From: Nitrosospira sp. NpAV
GTDB taxonomy: Bacteria; Pseudomonadota; Gammaproteobacteria; Burkholderiales; Nitrosomonadaceae
Assembly (NCBI RefSeq): GCF_000832065.1
Contig: NZ_JXQM01000007.1
Coordinates: 1 to 64,000, forward strand
Direction: 5' to 3'
Length of the DNA stretch: 64,000 nucleotides
The position numbers were made by a program, and so were the translations under genes. The notes under the pieces are model-generated. The model searched no databases and was not told where the DNA came from. It worked only from the letters and a program-made list of their open reading frames with translations. Shown piece by piece: positions 43,641 to 52,859 of the stretch (position 1 is the stretch's first letter; each line of letters begins with the position of its first letter).

Positions 43641-46304
43641 TCATCGTAGCCGTATATCTTCCTTCTCGCTTAATATCAGTTTACTCAGTGCAGGAAGGAT
43701 GATAAACGTGCAAACCATGATCCAGAATATGCCCATGGTGATGATCAAGCCCATGCTGGAGATACCTGAATGCGGCGAGAATGCCAATCCCCCAAAGCTG
43801 GAGGAAGTGGTCAGCGCTCCAAAAAATATGGCTCTGGCGGTACTGGATTGATAGATATTCTCCTCTTCGGAAAGCGAATGCAGCTTTACGAGCATGTGGA
43901 TGCCGTTGTCGACCCCCAGTCCCAATAACAGAGGCAGGGCGATGATGTTGGCAAAATTAATGGGGGTGTCGGTGAGTACCGCGCTGGCCATGGTAAAGAG
44001 TCCTGCCAGTATAAGCGTCGCCATGACGAGCGCGGTATCCGGAAAGCTGCGCCGGATGGCGAGCAATACCACTGCAATGGCAACCAGGGCAATCACAATA
44101 GCCTGCTGAAAAGCCTGGACGACTTCCTTCATGGATTCCCAATATATAATCGGCAGGCCGGTTGTTTCCGGTGCAACCGATTGCACTTCGGCAATGAATT
44201 CCTTGAGATTGGCCAGATCATTCAGGTCTTTTTTTGGAAAGATCTGCACGCGGAATAAACCGTCCTTGCTCAGCCAGCGTTCCCTGATATCGGGGGGCAG
44301 ATCGGTCAGACTAATATTTCTGGCTTCCAGACTTACTGACAATTCTTTCATGACCGGCGGCAAGGTACCGAGCAGCGCAGTCTGAATTTTTTCAACGAAA
44401 GATTTCCGGCTGGGCTCTGGCCGTGCCTCAAGTTCGGTCAGAGTTTCCCCCAATTCTTTTTTTAAGCGTGTCAATGATTCGCGGTCACGGTCACTGGTTT
44501 TTTGGGGCAGGAGGACATCAATGGCTTTTATCAAACGCGTGATACCGGGAACAGGGTCGGCATCGGTTTCAAGTTGGGGGAACTGCTGTCCTTGCGAACC
44601 GAGTATCAGCCCCACCTCTTCAATCACGGCCAGTTTTTCATCCTGGTCCGTGGGCTGAAGATCGAAAAGGCTGATGGTTTTATCAATCGAAGCCAATGCC
44701 GACAGCTTTTGTTGCAGGATTTTGGTGCTGTTTTCATCCTTGGTCAGTACATTCAATGTCAGCGGCGTGGTTTCCTCGTCCGCCATCAATTCTTTGAACG
44801 CAATTACCGATTCGGTATTCGGGTCGCGAAGGTCGATTGGATTAAAATCAATTCTCACATTAAATGCCAATATGATGGAGATCAGAGCCAAAACGAGGGT
44901 CGCAACGGAAACCGCTTTGGCATAACGGAGCGGCAAGGCCGCCAGTTTCCTGGATAGATCTGAGAGTGGATGTCGACCTTTTTCCAACCCGAACTTCCGC
45001 GGAGCCGGCAAGATTTTTAATAGCGCCGGGAGGGAAATCAACGTGATCAACAAGCAAATAAACAGGCTGGTTCCTGCCAGCAGCCCAAGCTCGGCAACGC
45101 CTTTGTAATCAGTCGGTATAAACGCATAAAGCCCGATGGATGTGGTGCCAGCGGCCAGTAACAGCGAGGGCCCCACGGTCATGAAAGTATCACGTAGCGC
45201 CAGCTCCTTATCGGCATGAGCGTTCAAATTATCCCGATAGCGCAAGCAAAAATGAATGGCATATTCCACGCCAAGGCCGATATTGGACACCGCAAAAGCA
45301 ACTGAAATGAGGTTTAATTCCGTTACCGCAATAGCTGCAAACGCTCCACAGAAAAGCATGCCCAAGGCCAGGGTCAGCAACGTGGCTACCGTAAGTAAAA
45401 CGGATCGGTAGGCAACCAATAAGATTAATAACACCAGTACGACGGAGAAAACGCTGGCGGTAAAAGTGCCGCTGCTCATACCTGCAAGCTCATCATCTTC
45501 AAGGCCGACTTCGCCCGTCACCCACACCTTGACAGCCGGCAGACCGGGATCCTGAATATCCGCCGCGGCTTTGCGGATAGCCTCGATCGCAGCTTGGGCG
45601 GGACGAATGTCCGAATGATCGAGCTTGGGCGAAACAATGATAAACCCCTTGCCGGAATGTCTTTTCTTTTCAGCAATCAATGATTCCCAGGAAAGCAAGA
45701 CATTTTCACCATTGAGTGTTTTGTGCAAAGCAAGGGAAACCTTGTCGGCTAGCGAGGCCCAGTCAATAGGCACGACCTGGTTCTTTTCTGTTGCTGCTTT
45801 ATCTGTCGCCTTCAGGGCATCCTCAAGAATGGAAAAAAACCCTGTCAGATTGGGTTTCTGAGCAATTCGGCCGATAAACGGCTGGGCGGCAGACAGGTTG
45901 TTGGACAACGTCTGCAGCTCATCAGTATCCAGATAAAGCAGGCCGTTCTGACGGAAAAATTCGTTGTCATTAGGGGTGTAGACCGAATTGAAGTGATCCG
46001 TGTCGTTGCTGAGCAGGTCCAGCAGCCTCCTGCTGGCGGATTTGGCCAGTTCAGGCGTCTCCGACTCGACCACCAGCAGCAGCGTGCTCAAATCCTGAGA
46101 GAAAGCTTGTTCATAATGGCGCCGATATTGCTGAAAAGGCGCATCGGGAGCAATCAGGTTGGTGGTATCGGTATCAATTCGCAAATGGCCGACTGTGTAG
46201 TGAGCGGCCAAAATACCGAGCGCAACCATTGTTGATAGCACCGTAAAAGGGTGGCCAAGCACCCAGTTTCCCCAAAATGCGTAACTGCGGCTTGCTAACA
46301 TCAT
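43641..46304 (-). CDS. HpnN-like RND (MMPL) exporter
   Basis: The 887-residue protein is a hydrophobe/amphiphile-efflux type RND protein. It has one N-terminal helix, a large periplasmic loop, then a block of five helices, repeated in the second half (AIVIALVAIAVVLLAIRRSF onward). The motifs IGLGVEYAIHFCLRYRDNL and LGLGVDNGIHMLVKLHSL mark the paired helix-4 regions. It resembles HpnN, which moves hopanoids to the outer membrane in other bacteria, but no hopanoid genes are in the window. It is preceded, across about 230 bp, by a JmjC-type gene on the same strand. Confidence 0.82.
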   Translation of the reverse strand: MMLASRSYAFWGNWVLGHPFTVLSTMVALGILAAHYTVGHLRIDTDTTNLIAPDAPFQQYRRHYEQAFSQDLSTLLLVVESETPELAKSASRRLLDLLSNDTDHFNSVYTPNDNEFFRQNGLLYLDTDELQTLSNNLSAAQPFIGRIAQKPNLTGFFSILEDALKATDKAATEKNQVVPIDWASLADKVSLALHKTLNGENVLLSWESLIAEKKRHSGKGFIIVSPKLDHSDIRPAQAAIEAIRKAAADIQDPGLPAVKVWVTGEVGLEDDELAGMSSGTFTASVFSVVLVLLILLVAYRSVLLTVATLLTLALGMLFCGAFAAIAVTELNLISVAFAVSNIGLGVEYAIHFCLRYRDNLNAHADKELALRDTFMTVGPSLLLAAGTTSIGLYAFIPTDYKGVAELGLLAGTSLFICLLITLISLPALLKILPAPRKFGLEKGRHPLSDLSRKLAALPLRYAKAVSVATLVLALISIILAFNVRIDFNPIDLRDPNTESVIAFKELMADEETTPLTLNVLTKDENSTKILQQKLSALASIDKTISLFDLQPTDQDEKLAVIEEVGLILGSQGQQFPQLETDADPVPGITRLIKAIDVLLPQKTSDRDRESLTRLKKELGETLTELEARPEPSRKSFVEKIQTALLGTLPPVMKELSVSLEARNISLTDLPPDIRERWLSKDGLFRVQIFPKKDLNDLANLKEFIAEVQSVAPETTGLPIIYWESMKEVVQAFQQAIVIALVAIAVVLLAIRRSFPDTALVMATLILAGLFTMASAVLTDTPINFANIIALPLLLGLGVDNGIHMLVKLHSLSEEENIYQSSTARAIFFGALTTSSSFGGLAFSPHSGISSMGLIITMGIFWIMVCTFIILPALSKLILSEKEDIRLR

Positions 46305-46533
46305 CGACCGGGTCGGTTAGATTAATTTGCATGAGGTTCGGTTAATCTGATACCTCGGCACGTGAATGCCACATTATCTAGCCTGTGGCATATCGAATAC
46401 CTTCACGGGTACCTTCGTTCGCGGAAAATCCTTGCGCTTGGAGATTCATGAAGAACTCCTGCCAACAGTTTCAATTTATCAGCTATCCATTGAAGCCGTC
46501 ATATTCATACATCAGAGGCGGGGGCGGGTTCTT

Positions 46534-47739
46534 TCAGTACAGCGCGGTTTCCTGCTCGTTGTGCTCGGTGTCGGCGGCGAGATCGGCAATATTGCCGCGT
46601 ATGCTGCAGCTGATGACTTCAACGCAGCTTTTCCAGAAACCACCCGAGAGTAGTTGCAGGCCTCGGAAATACCTGTTCGAGATCTCCGTCGGCGCGGTGT
46701 ACCGACAGGTGATTCCCAGGCCCTCTTCATGGAGGTTGATTGTCTTATGCCACATCCATGCCGGAAAAAACAAGACATCACCTGGGTGCAGGTCGAACTC
46801 ATAGCGTGGCGCGTATTCAACCAGTGCGTAAGCATTGCGGTCGCTTGGTTCTCCATTTTCATCGGCGCTGAACTCTGCAAATCGTCGCATCCCATTCCCG
46901 CGCGCCGTGGGGTACAACAGCCAGGAATATTCGGACTCAATCAACGTCCAGCGTTTTGATCCAGATACGGCTAGATACCAGTTGGGACCTTCCTCGCAGT
47001 GGTAGTTGGCGTTCAACCCTTTTCCCAGGCCAAGAATCAGGAAGCTCAGAACAGGTTTTGACGGCCTTCCCATGACAGGGAAGTATCCCTGTGAGCGTGG
47101 GATACCAAAATATTCATAAAAAACAGGGTTCTGGTCAAGCAGTAATTGTTGTGGGATGAAATTACGGCGACCATCCTCAGCAATCTGACGCAGCGAGGTA
47201 TTTACCATCTTCTTGGTGCCCTTGTCCAAAGCCTGCACCACGGTATCTGGAAATCGTTCAGCTAGCCTTGCGAGGGTCCAGTCTGCGGCTGCGTTTTTTA
47301 CAAATCCGCGCAGTACGCACGGGATGGACTGTTTAACGTGCTCGCGATAAAACCGGCGCGGTTCGATCTCGCCGGGCCCATATTCGAGAATGGCCTGGAT
47401 TTGCCTGCGCGGGACGCGGTGGTTCTGCAATCGCCGCAGTATCCGCTGTTCCGTCCGCCGACGGATACCCCGCAGCGCGTCTGGATTATGGGACAAGTGC
47501 TGATACAGCATGATGCTCTTCAGCGCCAGCACATTGCCGTATCCCAACGGTAGTTTCGCTACACCGCGTTTGCCCATGCGCTCCACCAGAAATGTGCGCA
47601 GGAAAAGTTGTTGTTCCACCACTAACTGCCATATAACGTATAGAACTGTGGCCATACCCGCCAAGGGCGTGGCCAGCGAGTTTTTCATATGCATCAGCGC
47701 TGTTCTTTTTTCCTTTTGTGTCTTGCCTGTATGTTCCAT
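46534..47739 (-). CDS. JmjC/cupin-8 family protein, probable Fe(II)/2-oxoglutarate oxygenase
   Basis: The 401-residue protein has a hydrophobic N-terminal segment (about 25-45), perhaps a membrane anchor. A cupin-8 domain follows. The facial triad appears as His247 and Glu249 in NANYHCEEGPNW and His331 in AWMWHKT. GSKRWTLIESEYSWLLYP and HPGDVLFFPA are typical of the family. Such enzymes hydroxylate protein or small-molecule side chains. The substrate is unknown. It shares its strand with the HpnN-like gene, about 230 bp upstream of it. Confidence 0.78.
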   Translation of the reverse strand: MEHTGKTQKEKRTALMHMKNSLATPLAGMATVLYVIWQLVVEQQLFLRTFLVERMGKRGVAKLPLGYGNVLALKSIMLYQHLSHNPDALRGIRRRTEQRILRRLQNHRVPRRQIQAILEYGPGEIEPRRFYREHVKQSIPCVLRGFVKNAAADWTLARLAERFPDTVVQALDKGTKKMVNTSLRQIAEDGRRNFIPQQLLLDQNPVFYEYFGIPRSQGYFPVMGRPSKPVLSFLILGLGKGLNANYHCEEGPNWYLAVSGSKRWTLIESEYSWLLYPTARGNGMRRFAEFSADENGEPSDRNAYALVEYAPRYEFDLHPGDVLFFPAWMWHKTINLHEEGLGITCRYTAPTEISNRYFRGLQLLSGGFWKSCVEVISCSIRGNIADLAADTEHNEQETALY

Positions 47740-48333
47740 CGGATGCCTCCTTTGGTTGTCTCCCCCTTTAATGTTTAATTCACCTTGAGAATCGGTTCAT
47801 GCAAAACTCGGTCATTTTCAGCCAAGTCTTATTCTGATATTTATTCGTGTGGCCCGCTCGGCCCTTGCCGACGCTGCGGAATCCATATGGACTCGGTATC
47901 CTATTCCACGAAAACAGACAGGATCGAGATCAGTATAGGATAAATAAACGTCCTTATTGTCAGGCCCTGATGCTTTGATAGATTATCGAGGCACCGGCTA
48001 GAAAATACGATACAGGTTTCCCTTTCCGGGTGGCATGACTGCGCGTTTTAAGCATCGCCGTATTCAGTAATTTGTTGGCCATGGGCGGCTCGCCATTGCT
48101 TCTCGGGGTGGACTCCGGGCTAACCGCGATTGCCATATTGATACTGATCAAAAGCTTCCAGGTGATTGATGAGGTATTCTGCAGGAACTGTTTACCGATG
48201 GGAGCGGGGTTATCCTCTCATGGAATTCCTGGCCGCATACCTAGCCAAGCATTACTTAGCCATGTTATAGAACCCGGATGGGACGACCCGGCTGGAAGCA
48301 CGCGGCCCTATGACCGCTCGAGTCGGCTACATA
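47740..48333. other. 594-bp stretch without a supported gene
   Basis: Short open frames occur on both strands. One minus-strand piece near 47960-48151 faintly recalls the end of a GGDEF domain, but the evidence is too weak to call. No RNA gene, repeat or clear terminator was seen. Confidence 0.4.
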
Positions 48334-48606
48334 TTAACGGGTCCAAAGCCATAGGCGATATTGCTCAACCTCAAGCTGTCTTTGCCGCCATTCCTTTTCC
48401 TGCTGCTGGATTTTTTGCTGGCGCTCAAGCTGCTGCATTTGGTTATTGTATTCGGCTTCCCGCTGCTTGGCGGCCTGTTCCATTCTTAACGTCTCTGCCG
48501 TTTCGCGTTGCTGCCGCCACTCTTCACCCGTGCTCTGATTGCGGTCGTATGCCATCACGTGGCTGTTCAGTGCGATCATGATTAATGCGCCGAATATGAT
48601 TTTCAT
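48334..48606 (-). CDS. Small exported coiled-coil protein
   Basis: This 90-residue protein has a hydrophobic signal-like N terminus (MKIIFGALIMIALNSHVMA). The rest is a highly charged Gln/Glu/Arg-rich helix (MEQAAKQREAEYNNQMQQLE) with coiled-coil character. No known family was recognised. It could be a small periplasmic or structural protein. It stands alone, and an overlapping plus-strand frame is a less likely gene. Confidence 0.5.
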   Translation of the reverse strand: MKIIFGALIMIALNSHVMAYDRNQSTGEEWRQQRETAETLRMEQAAKQREAEYNNQMQQLERQQKIQQQEKEWRQRQLEVEQYRLWLWTR

Positions 48607-48846
48607 GGCCCACGTCTTTAATCAGAAAGTAGACCATTTTAGATACCCGACTCGGCACCATCGTTCAGTTAATCTTTAGACTTGGTTGACGGGGGCATCG
48701 GCGCGAAGTTTACTGAAAATGGGCATCGCGACCACTACAGTTCAGGAGCTTCTCGGGCAGACACACTTTCTATGTGTTCAGCGCCATCTGAATGGATGTT
48801 TGGTTATGACTGACAGAAACAGATGAGATGATGTACAACCCAGCTC

Positions 48847-49323
48847 TTACTCCTTGCAACTCCTCACATCCTCGGTAACTGTTTTCCCATCCTTGAGCAA
48901 GATGGTTTGTCTGATGGTCTTGCATTCCCCATTCTGCTGTGCTGCTACCTGCGCCGATGGCACAACCTCCGCCTTGCCCATCAAGCCATTATCCGGGTTA
49001 CTGAAGGTCTGCGTTTGACCCGTATTGAATGCCGTTTGTGATGCCTGGGCCATTCTTTGTTTATCTTCTTCTCCCAGATAACCCGCAATGTAGGCGCCGA
49101 CATAGTAGCCGGCGAGGCTCCCGGCCACGGCGCCCGCGATGCGCCCCGCGGTACCGCCGCCAAGATAGCGGCTGAGATAGCTTCCCCCGATGGAACCCGT
49201 GACGCTGCCGATCACCCCGCCAACACGTCTGGCATCCCCTGTTTGACAGGCCGGGAGGAGCGTGATCAGCACCATTATCATTAACCACTTCATCCAAGCG
49301 TTAGCGTTTAATGCGTGGTTCAT
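48847..49323 (-). CDS. Glycine-zipper lipoprotein (paralogue B)
   Basis: The 158-residue product from ATG 49323 has a lipoprotein signal (VLITLLPAC lipobox). A glycine-zipper membrane segment follows: GGVIGSVTGSIGGSYLSRYL and GRIAGAVAGSLAGYYVGAYI. A soluble C terminus ends in KDGKTVTEDVRSCKE. Such proteins resemble Rick_17kDa/OmpA-like glycine-zipper surface antigens. It is about 70 percent identical by eye to the next gene upstream, so the two are tandem duplicates. Function is unknown. Confidence 0.78.
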   Translation of the reverse strand: MNHALNANAWMKWLMIMVLITLLPACQTGDARRVGGVIGSVTGSIGGSYLSRYLGGGTAGRIAGAVAGSLAGYYVGAYIAGYLGEEDKQRMAQASQTAFNTGQTQTFSNPDNGLMGKAEVVPSAQVAAQQNGECKTIRQTILLKDGKTVTEDVRSCKE

Positions 49324-49360
49324 GATATTTCCTTTCCAAAGACGGGGTTCCCGCAATCCT

Positions 49361-49840
49361 TCACTGCGGATTTTTACAGCTTTTTACATCCTCGGTAACT
49401 GTTTTTCCGTCTTTGAGCACGATGGTTTGCCGGATCATCTTGCAGTCATCGTCCTGCTGCCCCGTTCGAGTTGAGGGGACAACTTCAGCCTTGCCCTTCA
49501 AGCCACTATCCGGATTGCTGAACGTTTGAGGTTGACCCGTCTCGAACGCGGTTTGGGATGCCTGGGCCATCTTTTGTTCATCCTCTTTTCCAAGATAACC
49601 CCCGATGTTGGCGCCCACATAGTAGCCGGCCAGACCTCCGGCGACGGCGCCTGCGATGCGGCCCGCCGTCCCTCCACCCAGATAGCTGCCCAGATAGCTT
49701 CCCCCAATGGAGCCCGCAATGCTGCCAATCAGGCCACCCGTCCGTTTCGTGTCCGCGGTTTGACATGCCGGCAGGAGCATGACCAGGGCAATTATCGTCA
49801 ATCGCCTGATCCATGCGTTAGAATTTGATGGCTGGCTCAT
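49361..49840 (-). CDS. Glycine-zipper lipoprotein (paralogue A)
   Basis: This is the tandem copy of the preceding gene, 159 residues from ATG 49840. It has lipobox VMLLPAC, zipper GGLIGSIAGSIGGSYLGSYL, the shared QASQTAFETGQPQTFSNPD segment and tail KDGKTVTEDVKSCKN. The two genes are 37 bp apart and share strand and layout, so they are probably one transcript. The duplicated pair suggests a dosage or specialisation effect in the envelope; that is inference. Confidence 0.78.
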   Translation of the reverse strand: MSQPSNSNAWIRRLTIIALVMLLPACQTADTKRTGGLIGSIAGSIGGSYLGSYLGGGTAGRIAGAVAGGLAGYYVGANIGGYLGKEDEQKMAQASQTAFETGQPQTFSNPDSGLKGKAEVVPSTRTGQQDDDCKMIRQTIVLKDGKTVTEDVKSCKNPQ

Positions 49841-50073
49841 GATATTACCTCCCCCAAAAGTCTTTCCGGAAATGGAATGATCCACGGAACGTTTGGTAAA
49901 GCCGAGATGATACTCGTCCCGGAATTCGGCGCATCATTGTTTCCCATACGCGCTGCGTTATTATTAACGAAAACGCATGCCCGTGGATGACACAATTGAC
50001 AAGTTTCTGTTCCGCGGGGTAAATTCCCTCTCGAAAAGCGGATCGTTTTCCAACCTTGATTAGAAGTATTGCG

Positions 50074-50253
50074 ATGAAAATAAAAAGAATAGTTTGTATG
50101 GGTCTGTTGCTGGCTGTGCTTCCAATGCTCTCCGGCTGCTGGTATCTGGTCGCTGGCGGAGCCGGGGCCTATGGCGGATACAAGATGAAGGAGAAAGGCT
50201 ATACACTGCGCAATCCTGTTGCCAAGGAGAAGAGTAGTACGCCGTCCCAATAG
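50074..50253 (+). CDS. Small lipoprotein
   Basis: The 59-residue product from ATG 50074 has a signal with lipobox LSGC followed by a Gly/Ala-rich stretch (AGGAGAYGGYKM). A short hydrophilic tail follows. It resembles the many tiny proteobacterial lipoproteins of unknown role. It is divergent from the glycine-zipper pair. Confidence 0.65.
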   Translation: MKIKRIVCMGLLLAVLPMLSGCWYLVAGGAGAYGGYKMKEKGYTLRNPVAKEKSSTPSQ

Positions 50254-50378
50254 GCTGCCGGTACGAGCTATCATGGGGTGCTTTCTGCCGCCCCCGCGTG
50301 AAGCGCTGCATTAGCCATGATGCCATCGCTTCTTGATGGAAGACGGGCATATCCCAATTCAGTATTAAATGTATTACA

Positions 50379-51827
50379 TTACTTTTGATGTGCCTGTTTC
50401 CATTCGTCGGCTTGTTTCCGCGCTTCGGCAATTTGTTCCGGCGTCATGAGCTTTGCCATTAGTTCGCTGTTCAATTTCGCATCTTCATAACCCGCCGCGC
50501 TGGCCACATGGAACCACTTTTCCGCTTCGACATAGTCCTGTTTAACCCCGCTGCCTTTGTAGTACATCATACCCAGATTGGTTTGCGCCCCCGGGTGTCC
50601 CTGTTCGGCCGCCTTGCGGTACCAGATCAGGGCCTGCTCATAGTCCTGCGCAACACCTGAGCCGTTGTCATACTTCACGCCCAGGCTGTATTGAGCCCTG
50701 GCGTATCCTTGCTCGGCCGCCTTGCGATACCAAACCAAGGCCTCCTGTTCGTCCTTGTTGATCCCGCGGCCGTCATCGTACCGTACGCCCAGGTTGTATT
50801 GCGCATCCGCATCCCCCTGCTCGGCGGCTTTGCTATACCAGGATACGGCTTTGTGGTCATCCTGCGTAACGCCTTTGCCTGTCGCATACATGACTCCGAG
50901 GTTGAATTGGGCTGGAGCATATCCCTGCTCAGCTGCCTTGCGGTACCAAGACAGGGCTTCCTCGTCATTCTGCTCAACTCCCCGGCCTCTGGCGTATAAG
51001 ACAGCAAGCTTGAACTGCGCCCGGGTGCTCTCCTGCTCGGCGGCTTTGAGATACCAGAATGCGGCTTGCCGTTCGTCTTGCGTAGTTCCTTGTCCTTTCG
51101 TGTAGGCTAACCCCAGATTATATTGAGCGTCGGCGTTACCCTGCTCAGCGGCCTTTCTATACCAGGAAACGGCCTCCCGGTCGTCCTGCGCAACTCCTCG
51201 TCCCTTCGCATACAGAACGCCAAGCGCATATTGCGCATCTGCAAAGCCCTGCTCAGCGGCCTTTCTATACCAGGAAGCGGCTTGCTGGTCATCCTGTGCA
51301 ACCCCCTGGCCTTTAAGATACATGAAGCCCAGGATCGATTGCGCGGGAGCGTGCCCCTCCTCCGCCGCTTTGAGATACCAGGTCATGGCCTGTTGGTAGT
51401 CCTGTGCAACTCCCTGGCCTTTGGCGTACATGACGCCCAGGTTGTATAGCGCAACGGGATAGTTCTTTTCCGCCGCCTTGAGATACCAGGCCATGGCCTG
51501 CTGATAGTCCTGCGTGACCCCCTGGCCTTTGAGATGCATGAAGCCTAGAATGGATTGCGCGGGCGCATCTCCTTGATCCGCCGCCTTGCGATACCAGACT
51601 ACCGCCTGCTGATAATCCTGGGGAACGCCCCGGCCTTTGGCGTACATGACCCCCAAATTGAATTGCGCATCCGTATTTCCCTGCTCGGCGGCCTTTCTGA
51701 AAGATTCCACCGCTTTGGCGTAGTTCTTGTTGAGAACAAACTTCATTCCATCTTCAAAATCTCCGCCAAAAACCGGGGGTGTCAGCAATGCCAGTACTAG
51801 GCCTATTATTGGTAACAACCGCGTCAT
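50379..51827 (-). CDS. Sel1-repeat protein (about 11 repeats)
   Basis: The 482-residue exported protein has a signal peptide (TRLLPIIGLVLALLTPPVFG). Eleven full Sel1-like repeats of 36 residues follow, each near AQFNLGVMYAKGRGVPQDY plus an AxxWYRKA half. The twelfth is degenerate. Sel1 arrays are TPR-related scaffolds that bind other proteins. The repeats are similar at DNA level, giving a visible 108-bp period. The partner is unknown. The C-terminal tail is EIAEARKQADEWKQ-like helical. Confidence 0.9.
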   Translation of the reverse strand: MTRLLPIIGLVLALLTPPVFGGDFEDGMKFVLNKNYAKAVESFRKAAEQGNTDAQFNLGVMYAKGRGVPQDYQQAVVWYRKAADQGDAPAQSILGFMHLKGQGVTQDYQQAMAWYLKAAEKNYPVALYNLGVMYAKGQGVAQDYQQAMTWYLKAAEEGHAPAQSILGFMYLKGQGVAQDDQQAASWYRKAAEQGFADAQYALGVLYAKGRGVAQDDREAVSWYRKAAEQGNADAQYNLGLAYTKGQGTTQDERQAAFWYLKAAEQESTRAQFKLAVLYARGRGVEQNDEEALSWYRKAAEQGYAPAQFNLGVMYATGKGVTQDDHKAVSWYSKAAEQGDADAQYNLGVRYDDGRGINKDEQEALVWYRKAAEQGYARAQYSLGVKYDNGSGVAQDYEQALIWYRKAAEQGHPGAQTNLGMMYYKGSGVKQDYVEAEKWFHVASAAGYEDAKLNSELMAKLMTPEQIAEARKQADEWKQAHQK

Positions 51828-52201
51828 TTACTCACCATTATCGTTTCAAGCCCGTGTTATTTGTTCTTCGCGCTGTTGTCAAAAAACTGAACTTCACTTG
51901 AGAAGCTTAGCAAATATGCCCCACCTGGATATTCCGAGCGCCATTATTCCATCGCGGCGAACAGGCGGAAATTATCATGCCGTACGTCATGCCGGGAATA
52001 TTTTTTGGTATTCAACGAAGGAACGAAGAGAATCCGGAGTCCCGCAGTCCTACTGAAGGGCGAGCTGACGAAGCCATTTACCCCGGCAAGTTAGCGCTGG
52101 ATATATGCGCAGGTTAAAACAAGGCGCTTGGGGTTTCAGGAAATCTCTGGGCCGTCCCTGTTCCTTCCGGCATACTGCTTGGCGGACTTATTCAGTGATA
52201 C
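51828..52201. other. 374-bp stretch without a supported gene
   Basis: No coding frame of note, RNA gene or clear repeat was recognised between the Sel1 gene's start and the downstream end of the next lipoprotein gene. It should hold the promoter of the minus-strand Sel1 gene. Confidence 0.4.
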
Positions 52202-52681
52202 TTAAGGTGCAGAAGATGAACAAGCTTTCAGATTCTCCCACGCTATATGGCCTTCGTATTCATCTCCTCTCAGCGTGGCGCGTACCGATTCGTTGTCGGT
52301 TCTTTTTATCATCAAAAGGAATGAGTAATCGGGACCAGTGTATGTGCTTCCCGCATAGTTACGAACCTTTGGCACCGGTTCCGCATAAACCCCCACTGCA
52401 TCGGGGTTCGTAGGCAAGTTACGCGCATACGTGCCGGGTAGAGCACCCAGCGGATAGGCGTAAACCTCTGTCGCGTCGATGTCCGGATATCTTCGCACCT
52501 CGTATCCAAGGCCGTTGATAACCCACCGGGTATCCGATCGTAGCTTGTTTATAACGCAGCTGGCAAGAGCGGCGTGATTTCCCGTGAACTTGTCCGCGTA
52601 AAGCTGGGGCTTGTGTTTGAAAATGCCGAAACCCGCGCATGCTGACAAAAGCAAGGCTAAAATCACAATTAACTTATTCAT
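52202..52681 (-). CDS. Lipoprotein of unknown function
   Basis: The 159-residue protein has a lipobox (ALLLSAC) at its N terminus. A mixed alpha/beta mature part follows, including LASCVINKLRSDTRWV and EVYAYPLGALPGTYARNL. A conserved-looking VRATLRGDEYEG stretch lies near the end. I do not recognise a family. It is probably an outer- or inner-membrane-anchored envelope protein. Confidence 0.6.
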   Translation of the reverse strand: MNKLIVILALLLSACAGFGIFKHKPQLYADKFTGNHAALASCVINKLRSDTRWVINGLGYEVRRYPDIDATEVYAYPLGALPGTYARNLPTNPDAVGVYAEPVPKVRNYAGSTYTGPDYSFLLMIKRTDNESVRATLRGDEYEGHIAWENLKACSSSAP

Positions 52682-52859
52682 GGTTTACCTTTTAACCTGG
52701 ATATCCGCGATGCTCTCAAAATGAGAAGTCATCGCCGCCGCATCAATTCGCTGTTTCTGGTGGATCATGACGCCACACCCCGACTGTAGTCGGCGATAAG
52801 TTCAATGGTAGCCGAATTGCGAAGAGAGCGCAGGCATAATCTTTCAAGGATTCAGACTC

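Noticed and set aside
47960-48151. GGDEF-domain remnant on the minus strand
   Set aside because: ISINMAIAVSPES and AMLKTRSHATRKGKPVSYF vaguely recall the end of a diguanylate cyclase, but no GGDEF motif or upstream domain is found.
48072-48581. Plus-strand 169-codon open frame
   Set aside because: It overlaps a better minus-strand small exported protein, resembles nothing known and loses protein character after the first 30 codons.
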